A program made the position numbers and the translations under genes. A stretch of DNA of 64,000 nucleotides, taken from positions 1-64,000 of the forward strand of contig JACKMZ010000008.1 in NCBI GenBank assembly GCA_024235135.1, written 5' to 3'. Below are positions 51,874 to 59,542 of the stretch, piece after piece. Below the pieces are notes generated by a model that was not told the DNA's origin, searched no databases, and saw only the letters and a program-made list of their open reading frames with translations. Numbering within the stretch: position 1 is the stretch's first letter; the number at the start of each line of letters is the position of its first letter. The stretch comes from Gammaproteobacteria bacterium. GTDB taxonomy: Bacteria > Pseudomonadota > Gammaproteobacteria > Competibacterales > Competibacteraceae.

Positions 51874-52461
51874 ATGAGCACAAATTCTGTCGAGATCTAT
51901 GCGTTTGCGGAGGACGTAAGCAAACCTCCATTTACGTCCTTGATACCTCCGACACGTGCCAATTACGGGCGATACCGAGTCGTTATATCGGACGGAACAC
52001 CCCGTCATGCGTTAACATCAGCCATTAAACATGCCAAGAAAACGGACGAAAAGATAGGTAAATTACATTTGATTTCCCATGGGGCTCCAGGATTGCTTTT
52101 TCTTAGCGGAGGGAAGCACGCTCAACTCGCTCTGGATGCGGATGCCTGTAGCTGGTTTGGGGCGTTGCGCGCGCATTTCGATACGATTTTCCCCGAAATC
52201 TTTATTCATGGATGTAACGTGGCGAGTGATATTACCTATAATCCGGGAACGGGAATTGGCAACTACGACATGAGCCAATCCGGCATCGGCTATCGTTTTT
52301 TGTTGGCCATGGCTCAGGCGACGAACACTATCGTGACGGGATGTATTCACCGGCAGTTCAATGATACCTTCCATCTGCTGGAAGGTCCCCGCATTACGGT
52401 CGGTCCTAAAGGGGCGGTATCAGGAGCCGAATACCTCAATGCGCCCTATCCGACCGGTTGA
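51874..52461 (+). CDS. Solitary DUF4347 (caspase-like fold) protein
   Basis: 195 aa with no signal peptide. The pattern KLHLISHGAPGLLFLSGG (His69) and FPEIFIHGCNVASD (Cys114) is that of DUF4347, a clan-CD-like domain with a His-Cys dyad, normally the N-terminal part of very large surface or calcium-binding proteins. Here it is the whole protein. The following IGYRFLLAMAQATNTIVTGC also fits the family. The upstream region is AT-rich and the gene is less GC-rich than its neighbours, which suggests recent acquisition. ATG 51874 chosen; GTG 51865 possible. Proteolytic activity is inference. Confidence 0.65.
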   Translation: MSTNSVEIYAFAEDVSKPPFTSLIPPTRANYGRYRVVISDGTPRHALTSAIKHAKKTDEKIGKLHLISHGAPGLLFLSGGKHAQLALDADACSWFGALRAHFDTIFPEIFIHGCNVASDITYNPGTGIGNYDMSQSGIGYRFLLAMAQATNTIVTGCIHRQFNDTFHLLEGPRITVGPKGAVSGAEYLNAPYPTG

Positions 52462-52617
52462 CGGACCGTGGGTTCGATGGCTGAGTTGCCTGTGTCCGGG
52501 ATTCCTAAATCGTGATTGTCACGATGGAGTAACTTTTTATCCCGCGTATCAATCCGAAAGAAAGGCCGTGCCGCAACCCGAACGCCGCGCGGCCTTTGGA
52601 TTTCGAGTCGCCGCGAC

Positions 52618-53463
52618 TCAAGCAATAATCGGCCGCGTATCCCGTTCCTGATTCCAAGAGTCCCAATCCGTCGAACCCAAGCTGAATTGGGGACTGGCAT
52701 CCAAAAAGTCGTGGTAATGAACCACGATACGGTCCGCGTCGACCAGCACGACGGTGTAGGCGGGTGGTTCGTGACTGCCCGGTACGTCGTCGATGGCTTG
52801 GAAATCCAGTGAGATTTGATGATTGGTGCCACGCAGCGTGCTGAAACTGATGCCTCGCCATTGCCCGCTGATCGGCCGGTGGACATGCCCGAAGAAGATG
52901 TGGCGGACATCCCCGTGCGCCTCCAGTAAATCGTTCAACGCATGAGCTTGATCGGGGGGAATGCCGAGGGCGTCCAGCGACGGCAAACCGACCGGGAACG
53001 GCGGATGGTGCATGAAAAGATAAACGGGCTGGTCGGCAGCGGTGTTCAAGGCGTCACTCAACCATTCCAGACGTCGCAAACAATAACGTCCGGCATGAGT
53101 CTCTTCCTCGATGGTATCCAGGAACAGCAGGCGGCCGATCTCCGTATCCATGCCCGATTGGATGAAGCCGTACTCGTCCACGGCCGTATCCGGAAACATC
53201 AGCCGCAGTTCCGTGCGATCGTCATGATTGCCGATGACGAGCCGTAGCGGCACCGTCAATTCCGCCAAACAATCCCGCAGATTGCGATAGGCCGCGCATT
53301 CTCCCCAATGGGTGAGATCGCCGGTGATGACGCATAATTCCGCATCGGCATGGTGACGGTTGATGTCGGCGATGCAGGCCGTCAAACGGGCAAGAGGGTC
53401 CAATCCATAGAGTTTTTGGCCATGGCCAACGAGATGCGTATCGGTGAAATGGATCAGTTTCAT
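52618..53463 (-). CDS. cpdA: 3',5'-cyclic-AMP phosphodiesterase
   Basis: A metallophosphoesterase of the CpdA type that hydrolyses cAMP. About 281 aa from ATG 53463 (MKLIHFTDTHLVG). All metal motifs are present: FTDTHL (DxH), VITGDLTH (GD), VIGNHDD (GNHD), FMHHPPFPVG (H) and IFFGHVHRP (GHxH). It would lower cytoplasmic cAMP; no crp or cya gene is near. A stem AAGGCCG/CGGCCTT at 52561-52595 on the downstream side may be its terminator. Confidence 0.92.
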   Translation of the reverse strand: MKLIHFTDTHLVGHGQKLYGLDPLARLTACIADINRHHADAELCVITGDLTHWGECAAYRNLRDCLAELTVPLRLVIGNHDDRTELRLMFPDTAVDEYGFIQSGMDTEIGRLLFLDTIEEETHAGRYCLRRLEWLSDALNTAADQPVYLFMHHPPFPVGLPSLDALGIPPDQAHALNDLLEAHGDVRHIFFGHVHRPISGQWRGISFSTLRGTNHQISLDFQAIDDVPGSHEPPAYTVVLVDADRIVVHYHDFLDASPQFSLGSTDWDSWNQERDTRPIIA

Positions 53464-53862
53464 TGGATTCATCCGCTTGGAAAAAGGGCGTTCGTTCCCG
53501 GATTGTGAATCTGACTGACGTTCAATGTGGCCGGTGGTTTTACCCACGGCGAAGGTCACCCGCCTGTCGCGCTCGGCAATGTCGGCATCTTGCTTTCGGT
53601 CACCATGCGAGACATGTCGGCCATGGTCCTCTCGCGATCTTGGAAAACATCGGTAGCGGCGAGGATCGGCCCACCCGCTAACGGCGTCGTATGCTACGAG
53701 GGGATTGCGACAGAACGGTGACGGTATGGTTAAGAGCCGGCGGAGTTACGGGAATGCGGCGTACTCGCGTGAGTTTAGATTGAGCTTTTCGGCAAAGCCC
53801 GGCTTCCGACCGATGGCTAGAGTCGCTGAGGCGGATCGCCCGCCCGCCTGCCTTGACGAAAG

Positions 53863-53903
53863 CTTGACTACTCAAATATTTATGATATTATTGAGTAGTC
53901 AAG
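53863..53903 (+). promoter_or_regulatory. marR promoter with perfect 13-bp operator arms
   Basis: CTTGACTACTCAA (53863-53875) and TTGAGTAGTCAAG (53891-53903) form a perfect palindrome with a 15-bp centre. The first arm contains the -35 TTGACT (53864-53869) and a -10 TATTAT (53886-53891) ends at the second arm with a 16-bp spacer. Binding of the MarR dimer here would block its own promoter. Confidence 0.7.
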
Positions 53904-53934
53904 TATAACGCAAGCATAATGCGAGGTGGTTGGA

Positions 53935-54345
53935 ATGTCTCCAGAAGCAAACTTCTTGATCGATCATGCCTATACAACGTCAAGAATCAACAAGAAAGTT
54001 GATGCTAGCCTGTCCTACCACGGCATCAGTTTCACGGAGTTTCTTATCATGCATCACTTGTTTAATTCACCTCTACAAACAATGCGACGCATCGAGCTTG
54101 CGGAATGCGTGGGGATAACGGCTTCTGGCGTCACCCGGTTGCTCGCGCCTATGGAAAAGATTCGGATTGTCGAGAAGGAAAGCAACCCAAGAGATGCACG
54201 CCAGAGTTTGGTCAAATTAACCCAGGCGGGGGAACAACTGTATAAAGATGCGTTGGTGAGCTTTGAGCATTGCTCTAAGGACGTGCTGGCCAATTTGAGC
54301 GTCAAGCAAATCGATAATATGGCTAATCTCTTCGGCAAGATATAA
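53935..54345 (+). CDS. MarR-family transcriptional regulator
   Basis: 136 aa winged-helix protein from ATG 53935, 8 nt after GAGG. HTH: MRRIELAECVGITASGVTRLLAPMEKIRIVEKESNPRDARQSLVKLTQAG, where the DARQ wing is typical of MarR. It probably represses its own gene through the palindrome upstream. The effector and other targets are unknown; the only close neighbours are cpdA (divergent) and a DUF4388-like gene (convergent). It is AT-richer than most genes here. Confidence 0.9.
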   Translation: MSPEANFLIDHAYTTSRINKKVDASLSYHGISFTEFLIMHHLFNSPLQTMRRIELAECVGITASGVTRLLAPMEKIRIVEKESNPRDARQSLVKLTQAGEQLYKDALVSFEHCSKDVLANLSVKQIDNMANLFGKI

Positions 54346-54391
54346 GCGCCTATCGCATGAGATTGCCTAAAGGCTTTGTCTATCGAAGGTT

Positions 54392-54415
54392 GGGGCGATT
54401 TCAGACAGTCGCCCC
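54392..54415 (+). terminator. Hairpin after marR
   Basis: GGGGCGA/TCGCCCC, a 7-bp stem with a 10-nt loop, 46 bp past the marR stop. There is only a weak T-run after it. Confidence 0.35.
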
Positions 54416-54605
54416 ATGTTCCATCTGCAATCCAATGTGCCCGGTGCGTATGTCGTGAACCGAGCGGTTTTTACGGAATCCGGGATTTCGTTGGCTAACC
54501 CGGCGATGTCGGGTATCGCCTCCTTCGAGGCAGCAAAGACATTCGGCGCTGACGATGTTCTTCGCTAACATCGGCGTGGGTTGGCTTTGAAAAAATACTG
54601 GTGGC

Positions 54606-54911
54606 CTAATCAGCAGATTCCGCCGATAGATCCGTCAGGATTTGATGGGTGGGAGGCAGTACCGAGTTCCCCGGTCTAACCGGCATTTTGGCGACCCGAA
54701 AGCGACACCATCCAAGTTCGGCGAGTAATGGAATGGCGTCCTCATCCTGTCGATTACGTAGAAATAGCGATACGATTTCCCCATTGAGGAAATTGATTTG
54801 TGCTGAACGATCATCGTCCGTGGTGATGTAGATTATTCCGGTAAGCCCTGTGTTGTGCAGTGCCCAGAGTGTACGGATAAGTTCTGCAAACGGCACGAAC
54901 CGGGTTTTCAT
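54606..54911 (-). CDS. DUF4388-like small protein
   Basis: 101 aa: PFAELIRTLWALHNTGLTGIIYITTDDDRSAQINFLNGEIVSLFLRN resembles the start of the DUF4388 (PATAN-like) domain found in response regulators and gliding/pili control proteins (LxELLxxLxxxxxTGxLxV...xxGxIxxA). Here the domain is solitary and short. Start ATG 54911. The function is not known; a role in regulating motility or signalling is only analogy. Confidence 0.55.
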   Translation of the reverse strand: MKTRFVPFAELIRTLWALHNTGLTGIIYITTDDDRSAQINFLNGEIVSLFLRNRQDEDAIPLLAELGWCRFRVAKMPVRPGNSVLPPTHQILTDLSAESAD

Positions 54912-55306
54912 AATCGTTCCTTTCTCGCTATATGCTACGCCGATTTTTTGTGATTTTGGGTTGGGAGCCGGTGGTATTGAGTTGCCCTTCCTTGGGCTTA
55001 ATTAGCATCCGAACTTGCTGTGTTGAGGTGGCATTTTAAGTTGAGCCTGTAACCCGAGCATGTCATTCCGGTATCTCTGTGTAACATTGTGTAACGCTGA
55101 GTTAATGCGGAGACATTCAAGGAAATCCACCGGGAATGGCTTCAAGACGTACCGAGTGAAAGAGAATCCCATTCCATTCAATGGGTTTCCTGGCTTTGGG
55201 GTTCTGCGGGTTTTTAGCTCTATTGAGGTGTTGAAAGAGTCAGTCCGCCCTGCTCCATTCACGGACAGCTCTTGACGCAATGCACTAATCCGGTATGTTT
55301 ATGACT
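54912..55306. other. Region before cobalamin riboswitch
   Basis: About 395 bp. Two opposed open frames overlap at 55002-55280 (92 codons minus, about 71 plus), neither with a ribosome site or recognised homology. The stretch 55060-55200 has a lower GC content and could be a remnant or repeat. Confidence 0.25.
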
Positions 55307-55471
55307 CGACGGTTCCCTCGTTAGGATTAAAAGAGAACACGGTAAGGCGATTGCCTAAGCCGTGGCTGCCCCCGCAACTGTAGGCGACGAGCCGATGCCC
55401 GCTGTGCCACTGGGAATACCGGGAAGGCTGGGTGTTCGGCGTAGACCCGCAAGCCAGGAGACCTGCCGTCG
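55307..55471 (+). promoter_or_regulatory. Cobalamin (B12) riboswitch
   Basis: Closing stem CGACGG/CCGTCG (55307-55312, 55466-55471). Inside are the conserved elements GGCTGCCCCCGCAACTGTA (55364-55382), GTGCCACTGGG (55404-55414), CCGGGAAGGC (55420-55429) and the B12 box AGCCAGGAGACCTGCC (55452-55467). A further stem CCCGC/GCGGG (55473-55494) follows as a possible expression platform. It would shut off the uptake operon below when cobalamin is plentiful. Confidence 0.95.
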
Positions 55472-55562
55472 ACCCGCGTCACCTAACCAGCGGGCGGGGT
55501 GTTCCCTGGTGCGGTAACCGTTGGTGACGCTCATTTTTACGTCACTACACCGGGAAACCGCG

Positions 55563-56819
55563 ATGGGTCAGTCATCCAGACGCTTCGTATCGTCTTACTT
55601 TTCCATCCCCCGTGGGTCACGGATGCCGTTGGCCCGGTTGCTCGCCGTCGTGCTGGCGGTCTGGTCGCTTGCGTGCGGCAGCCTGCCCGTGTGGGCCACA
55701 CCCGCCGGAATCGCCGACTCGGCCTGCGTCCAGCAGTACGATCCCACTCGGGATTATTTCCCCGACAAGGCCCGTTTGCTCCACGCGCGTGGCTTTACGA
55801 TCGAATATTTCGGTCATTACAAGGTGCTGACCGTGCCCAGTTCCTGGCCGGCGGAGAGCCAGAGCTTCCGCTATCTGCTGGTGCAATGCGGTACGCCCGT
55901 CCCGGACGGGTATGCGGATGCTCAGCTCATCTACATCCCCGTCAAACGGGTGATCGTGCTCAGTAAACCGCCGTTGTCGCATCTGGAATTGCTGGACGAA
56001 TTGGGTAGTCTGCTGGCCCTGGATTCCCTGGACCGCGTGTATTCCCCCACGGTGCGGCGCATGATCGCCGCTGGCGAGGTGAGCGCCGTGGGTTGGAGCG
56101 CGACGATCGACGTGGAACGGATTCTGGCCTTGAATCCGGATATGGTGATGGCCACGGCGTACAATCAACCGCAGCACAATGTCCATCCGCTGTTACAGCG
56201 AGTGGGCATACCCGTCGTCGTCCATACGGGATACGCGGAACCCTCTCCGCTGGGACAGGCCGAGTGGCTGCAGTTTACCGCGGCCTTTTTCAACAAGGAG
56301 GGATTGGCGCAACGCCTGATCGAGGCGTTGACCGCCCGTTATCAGACACTGGCGGCGCTGACTCGCGACATTCCGGAGGACCGGCGGCCGTCCGTGTTGA
56401 CCGGGGCGCTGTTCGGCGATACCTGGTATGTGCCTAGCAGCACCAGTACCCTCGCCCAGTTGCTGAAAACGGCGGGTGCGACTTATCCCTGGGCCGATAC
56501 GGAAGCGGTGGGAAATCGGCCGCTGGATTTCGAGGCGGTATTCGCCAGCACCTGGTCGGCTGACTATTGGCTGACCGCCAAGAACGAGTGGCTGACACGC
56601 GCGGACATGCTGGCGGCGGATGCGCGCTATGGCCAGTTCCAGGCTTTCCAGAAAGGCCGGGTATTCAACAACAATGCACGCCTCAGCGAACAGGGTGGTA
56701 ACGACTATTGGGAACGCGGCGTCATGGAACCGGATGTCGTCCTGGCCGATCTGATCAAAATCTTTCATCCGGAACTCTTACCCGAACATACGCTCAAGTA
56801 TTTCCGCCCACTGCCCTGA
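55563..56819 (+). CDS. Periplasmic corrinoid-binding protein (BtuF-like)
   Basis: About 418 aa. ATG 55563 gives an N-terminus with a basic part and then the export signal (LARLLAVVLAVWSLACGSLPVWA); ATG 55623 is possible. The two-lobed helical-backbone binding fold includes KVLTVPSSWPAESQSFRYLL, RVYSPTVRRMIAAGEV, VGWSATIDVERILALNPDMVM and an interlobe helix, then RPSVLTGALFGDTWYVPSSTSTLAQLLKTAGATYPW. FecB/BtuF families have this layout. The riboswitch points to cobalamin as substrate; sequence alone cannot exclude a ferric siderophore. It is longer than BtuF of E. coli (266 aa). Confidence 0.85.
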   Translation: MGQSSRRFVSSYFSIPRGSRMPLARLLAVVLAVWSLACGSLPVWATPAGIADSACVQQYDPTRDYFPDKARLLHARGFTIEYFGHYKVLTVPSSWPAESQSFRYLLVQCGTPVPDGYADAQLIYIPVKRVIVLSKPPLSHLELLDELGSLLALDSLDRVYSPTVRRMIAAGEVSAVGWSATIDVERILALNPDMVMATAYNQPQHNVHPLLQRVGIPVVVHTGYAEPSPLGQAEWLQFTAAFFNKEGLAQRLIEALTARYQTLAALTRDIPEDRRPSVLTGALFGDTWYVPSSTSTLAQLLKTAGATYPWADTEAVGNRPLDFEAVFASTWSADYWLTAKNEWLTRADMLAADARYGQFQAFQKGRVFNNNARLSEQGGNDYWERGVMEPDVVLADLIKIFHPELLPEHTLKYFRPLP

Positions 56820-56829
56820 TATCCCAGCG

Positions 56830-57918
56830 ATGCCCTACACCCTTTCCGAGACGGCGTCGATCACGCCGCACCCTCTGGCCATCCGCAATCCACGGCGCAT
56901 GGCGCTAGTATTGCTCGGGCTGATGCTGTTGGCGGTATTCATCGGTAGCCTGGCTTTTGGTTCAGTGGCGATTCCCCTGGAACAGGTCGTCGCCATTTTG
57001 ACCGGCCGGGAACCTGCCCAAGCCAGTTGGGGCTATATCGTGCTCACCTTGCGGTTGCCCAGGGCCTGCACCGCCGTGTTGGCAGGCGCGGCCCTGGCTG
57101 TCAGCGGGTTGCAGATGCAGACCCTGTTTCGCAATCCGCTGGCCGAGCCGTTCATACTGGGAATCAGTGCCGGGGCCAGCCTGGGCGTCGCGTTGCTCAC
57201 CCTGGCGACCGGCACGGTCGGCATGCTGGCCGGGATCGGTCTGGTCGGCCACCTGGGCTTGACCAGTGCCGCGATTGCCGGCGCGGCGGGCGTCATGAGT
57301 CTGGTGCTGGTATTGGGTCGGCGCATACGCAGCAACACGACGTTGCTGATTCTCGGTCTGATGTTCGGCTATGTCGCCGCGGCCATCGTCAGCGTGTTGA
57401 TTCATTTCGGGGCCCCCGAACATGTGCAGTTGTATCTGAACTGGACTTTCGGCAATTTTGGGGCTGTGGGATGGCCGCAGCTGGGCATGCTGGCCACCGT
57501 GATCAGCGGCGGCTTGTTGGGATCGTTTCTTCTTGCCAAACCGCTCAACGCGTTGCTGTTGGGAGAAGTCTATGCCCGCAGCTTGGGTCTGAACGTCGCG
57601 CTGACGCGCTTTTGGATCATCGTCAGCGCGTCCCTGTTGGCCGGGACGACCACGGCATACTGTGGTCCCATCGCTTTTCTAGGCATCGCCGTGCCGCATC
57701 TTTGCCGTAGCTTATTCCGCACCACGGAACATCGGTTGCTGGTGCCCGCTACCCTCCTACTCGGCGGACTGTTGGCCTTGCTCGCGGACTGCGTGGCCCG
57801 TTTGCCGGGCAGCGATCTCAGCTTGCCGCTCAATGCGGTGACGGCCCTGATCGGCGCTCCGACGGTGATGTGGATACTGCTGCGGCACGGGTCGCAGCGT
57901 GAACTGGCGGACCGATGA
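56830..57918 (+). CDS. ABC transporter permease, FecCD/BtuC family
   Basis: 362 aa with about ten membrane helices. Family motifs: LRLPRACTAVLAGAALAVSGLQMQTLFRNPLAEPFILGISAGASLG, LILGLMFGYVAAAIVSVL, NWTFGNFG, LNALLLGEVYARSLGLNV (coupling EAA-like), and GPIAFLGIAVPHLCRSLF. It imports the ligand delivered by the binding protein. It starts 10 bp after that gene and its stop overlaps the ATPase start (ATGA). Confidence 0.92.
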   Translation: MPYTLSETASITPHPLAIRNPRRMALVLLGLMLLAVFIGSLAFGSVAIPLEQVVAILTGREPAQASWGYIVLTLRLPRACTAVLAGAALAVSGLQMQTLFRNPLAEPFILGISAGASLGVALLTLATGTVGMLAGIGLVGHLGLTSAAIAGAAGVMSLVLVLGRRIRSNTTLLILGLMFGYVAAAIVSVLIHFGAPEHVQLYLNWTFGNFGAVGWPQLGMLATVISGGLLGSFLLAKPLNALLLGEVYARSLGLNVALTRFWIIVSASLLAGTTTAYCGPIAFLGIAVPHLCRSLFRTTEHRLLVPATLLLGGLLALLADCVARLPGSDLSLPLNAVTALIGAPTVMWILLRHGSQRELADR

Positions 57919-58991
57919 GCGGGCGGCAAGAGCGGATGCCATCGCCGGTCCTGACGACCGAAGACCTGGCCGTCGGCTATCGCGGACCGCGTGGACGTCG
58001 CCGGATCGTCGCCGCCGCGATTTCGGAAACGCTGCGATCCGGTGAATTGGTTTGCTTGCTGGGGCCGAACGGGGCGGGAAAATCGACTTTGTTGCGCACT
58101 TTGGCTGGGATGCAACGGCCGTTGAGCGGCCAGGTGCGATTACTGGGGGAGTCGGTGCACACGCTAGCCCCGAAAATCCTGGCGCAACGGTTGAGCGTGG
58201 TGCTGACCGAACGTGTCGACGACAGCGGCATGACGGTCGAGGCGCTGACCGCTCTGGGGCGGTATCCCTACACGCCCTGGTCGGGACGTTTGACGGCGGA
58301 AGACGACCGCATTGTGCGTTGGGCCTTGCGGACGGTGGGCGTGTTGGATCTCGCTTCCCGGCCGGTCGCCGAACTGAGCGACGGAGAACGCCAGAAGGCG
58401 TTGCTCGCGCGGGCTTTGGCCCAGGAACCGGCCGTGCTGATCCTGGACGAACCCACGGCCTTCCTGGATTTGCCGCGCCGCGCGCTGATCATGGATATGT
58501 TGCGGCGCCTGACTCGGGACATGGGTTACGCGGTGTTGCTGTCCAGTCACGATCTGGATTTGGCTTTGCGTTGCGCCGACCGGATTTGGTTGTTACCCCT
58601 GCAGGGAACACTGTGTGCGGGAGCGCCGGAGGACCTGGTGTTGAATGGCGCGGTGCAGGCCGCTTTTCAAAGCGAAGGCGTGGTCTTCGATCCCTACGCG
58701 GGGTCGTTCCGACTGACCCCACGGGCGCGTGGACGGGTCGCCGTGCGGGGGGAAGGGTTGGTTCGCGTATGGACCGAACGGGCATTGGAACGGGCGGGTT
58801 ATGGCATCGAGCCCGATAGTTCCGCCTCCTGCACGCCGCAGGTCACGATAGTCACCGAGACCGGCCAATCGAGGTGGCGAATCCAGGCCACCGATCAGGA
58901 TCAAGAATGCCACACGCTGTACGAAATGATCGCCTGCTTGCAGGCGCTGGATTCCCCGAGCGAGCGCTGCGGACAGGCCGTGGAAACGTGA
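57915..58991 (+). CDS. ABC transporter ATP-binding protein, FecE/BtuD family
   Basis: 358 aa. Walker A GPNGAGKST (about residues 50-58), Q-loop region LSVVLTERVDDSGM, signature LSDGERQK (LSGGE type with Asp for Gly), Walker B VLILDEPTAFLDLP and the H-loop LLSSHDLD. The usual length is about 260; the 95-residue C-terminal extension (from about residue 260, LTPRARGRVAVRGEGLVR) has no motif I recognise. It powers the uptake system. Regulated with the operon by the cobalamin riboswitch. Confidence 0.92.
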   Translation: MSGRQERMPSPVLTTEDLAVGYRGPRGRRRIVAAAISETLRSGELVCLLGPNGAGKSTLLRTLAGMQRPLSGQVRLLGESVHTLAPKILAQRLSVVLTERVDDSGMTVEALTALGRYPYTPWSGRLTAEDDRIVRWALRTVGVLDLASRPVAELSDGERQKALLARALAQEPAVLILDEPTAFLDLPRRALIMDMLRRLTRDMGYAVLLSSHDLDLALRCADRIWLLPLQGTLCAGAPEDLVLNGAVQAAFQSEGVVFDPYAGSFRLTPRARGRVAVRGEGLVRVWTERALERAGYGIEPDSSASCTPQVTIVTETGQSRWRIQATDQDQECHTLYEMIACLQALDSPSERCGQAVET

Positions 58992-59235
58992 GCTTCGGCC
59001 GCCGATAACGTATACTAAGGGTCAATCGGTTCTTTCCAGCCGGGTTGTTGACTGCCTTGGCAACACACTGAACAGGCCGTTTCGGACCCGACTCGCACAT
59101 CAGCCGCTACACCCAAACGCCCTGAATTGCTCTGGTCAGTGTAATGCCTTGCAGCGGCTATACTCGTTTCCAATCATCAGCGAATGCTTGGCCGCATTCT
59201 GTCGATGAATTTCGATTTCAAGGAGTTGAAAGAGT

Positions 59236-59508
59236 ATGGTGGTGACTAAGCCCCAGATTTCCAACGTCGATGACTTGCCTGCCGTTCCCCTGCGTGTTCA
59301 GGTGCAAGGGGCGTTGCGGGATTATTTCCGCCGCTTGGGCGGGCTGCCGCCGGCGAATCTTTATAAGCTGGTTCTGGAGGAGGTGGAGCAGCCGTTGTTG
59401 GAGACCGTGTTGCAATATACGCGGGGCAACCAGACCCGCGCGGCCGAGATCCTGGGCATCAATCGCAGCACCTTACGCAAGAAGCTCAAGCAATATCATC
59501 TGGATTAA
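59236..59508 (+). CDS. fis: Fis-family nucleoid-associated regulator
   Basis: 90 aa. The C-terminal HTH ETVLQYTRGNQTRAAEILGINRSTLRKKLKQYHL is the Fis hallmark; the N-terminal half (PLRVQVQGALRDYFRRLGG) forms the dimerisation helices, near the usual 98 aa. Binds and bends DNA and activates rRNA and other growth-phase promoters. AAGGAG lies 10-15 nt before ATG 59236. It is not next to dusB or purH, its normal partners. Confidence 0.95.
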   Translation: MVVTKPQISNVDDLPAVPLRVQVQGALRDYFRRLGGLPPANLYKLVLEEVEQPLLETVLQYTRGNQTRAAEILGINRSTLRKKLKQYHLD

Positions 59509-59542
59509 CTCCGTCCCATGTCGGGGCGAAGACCCCGAGATG

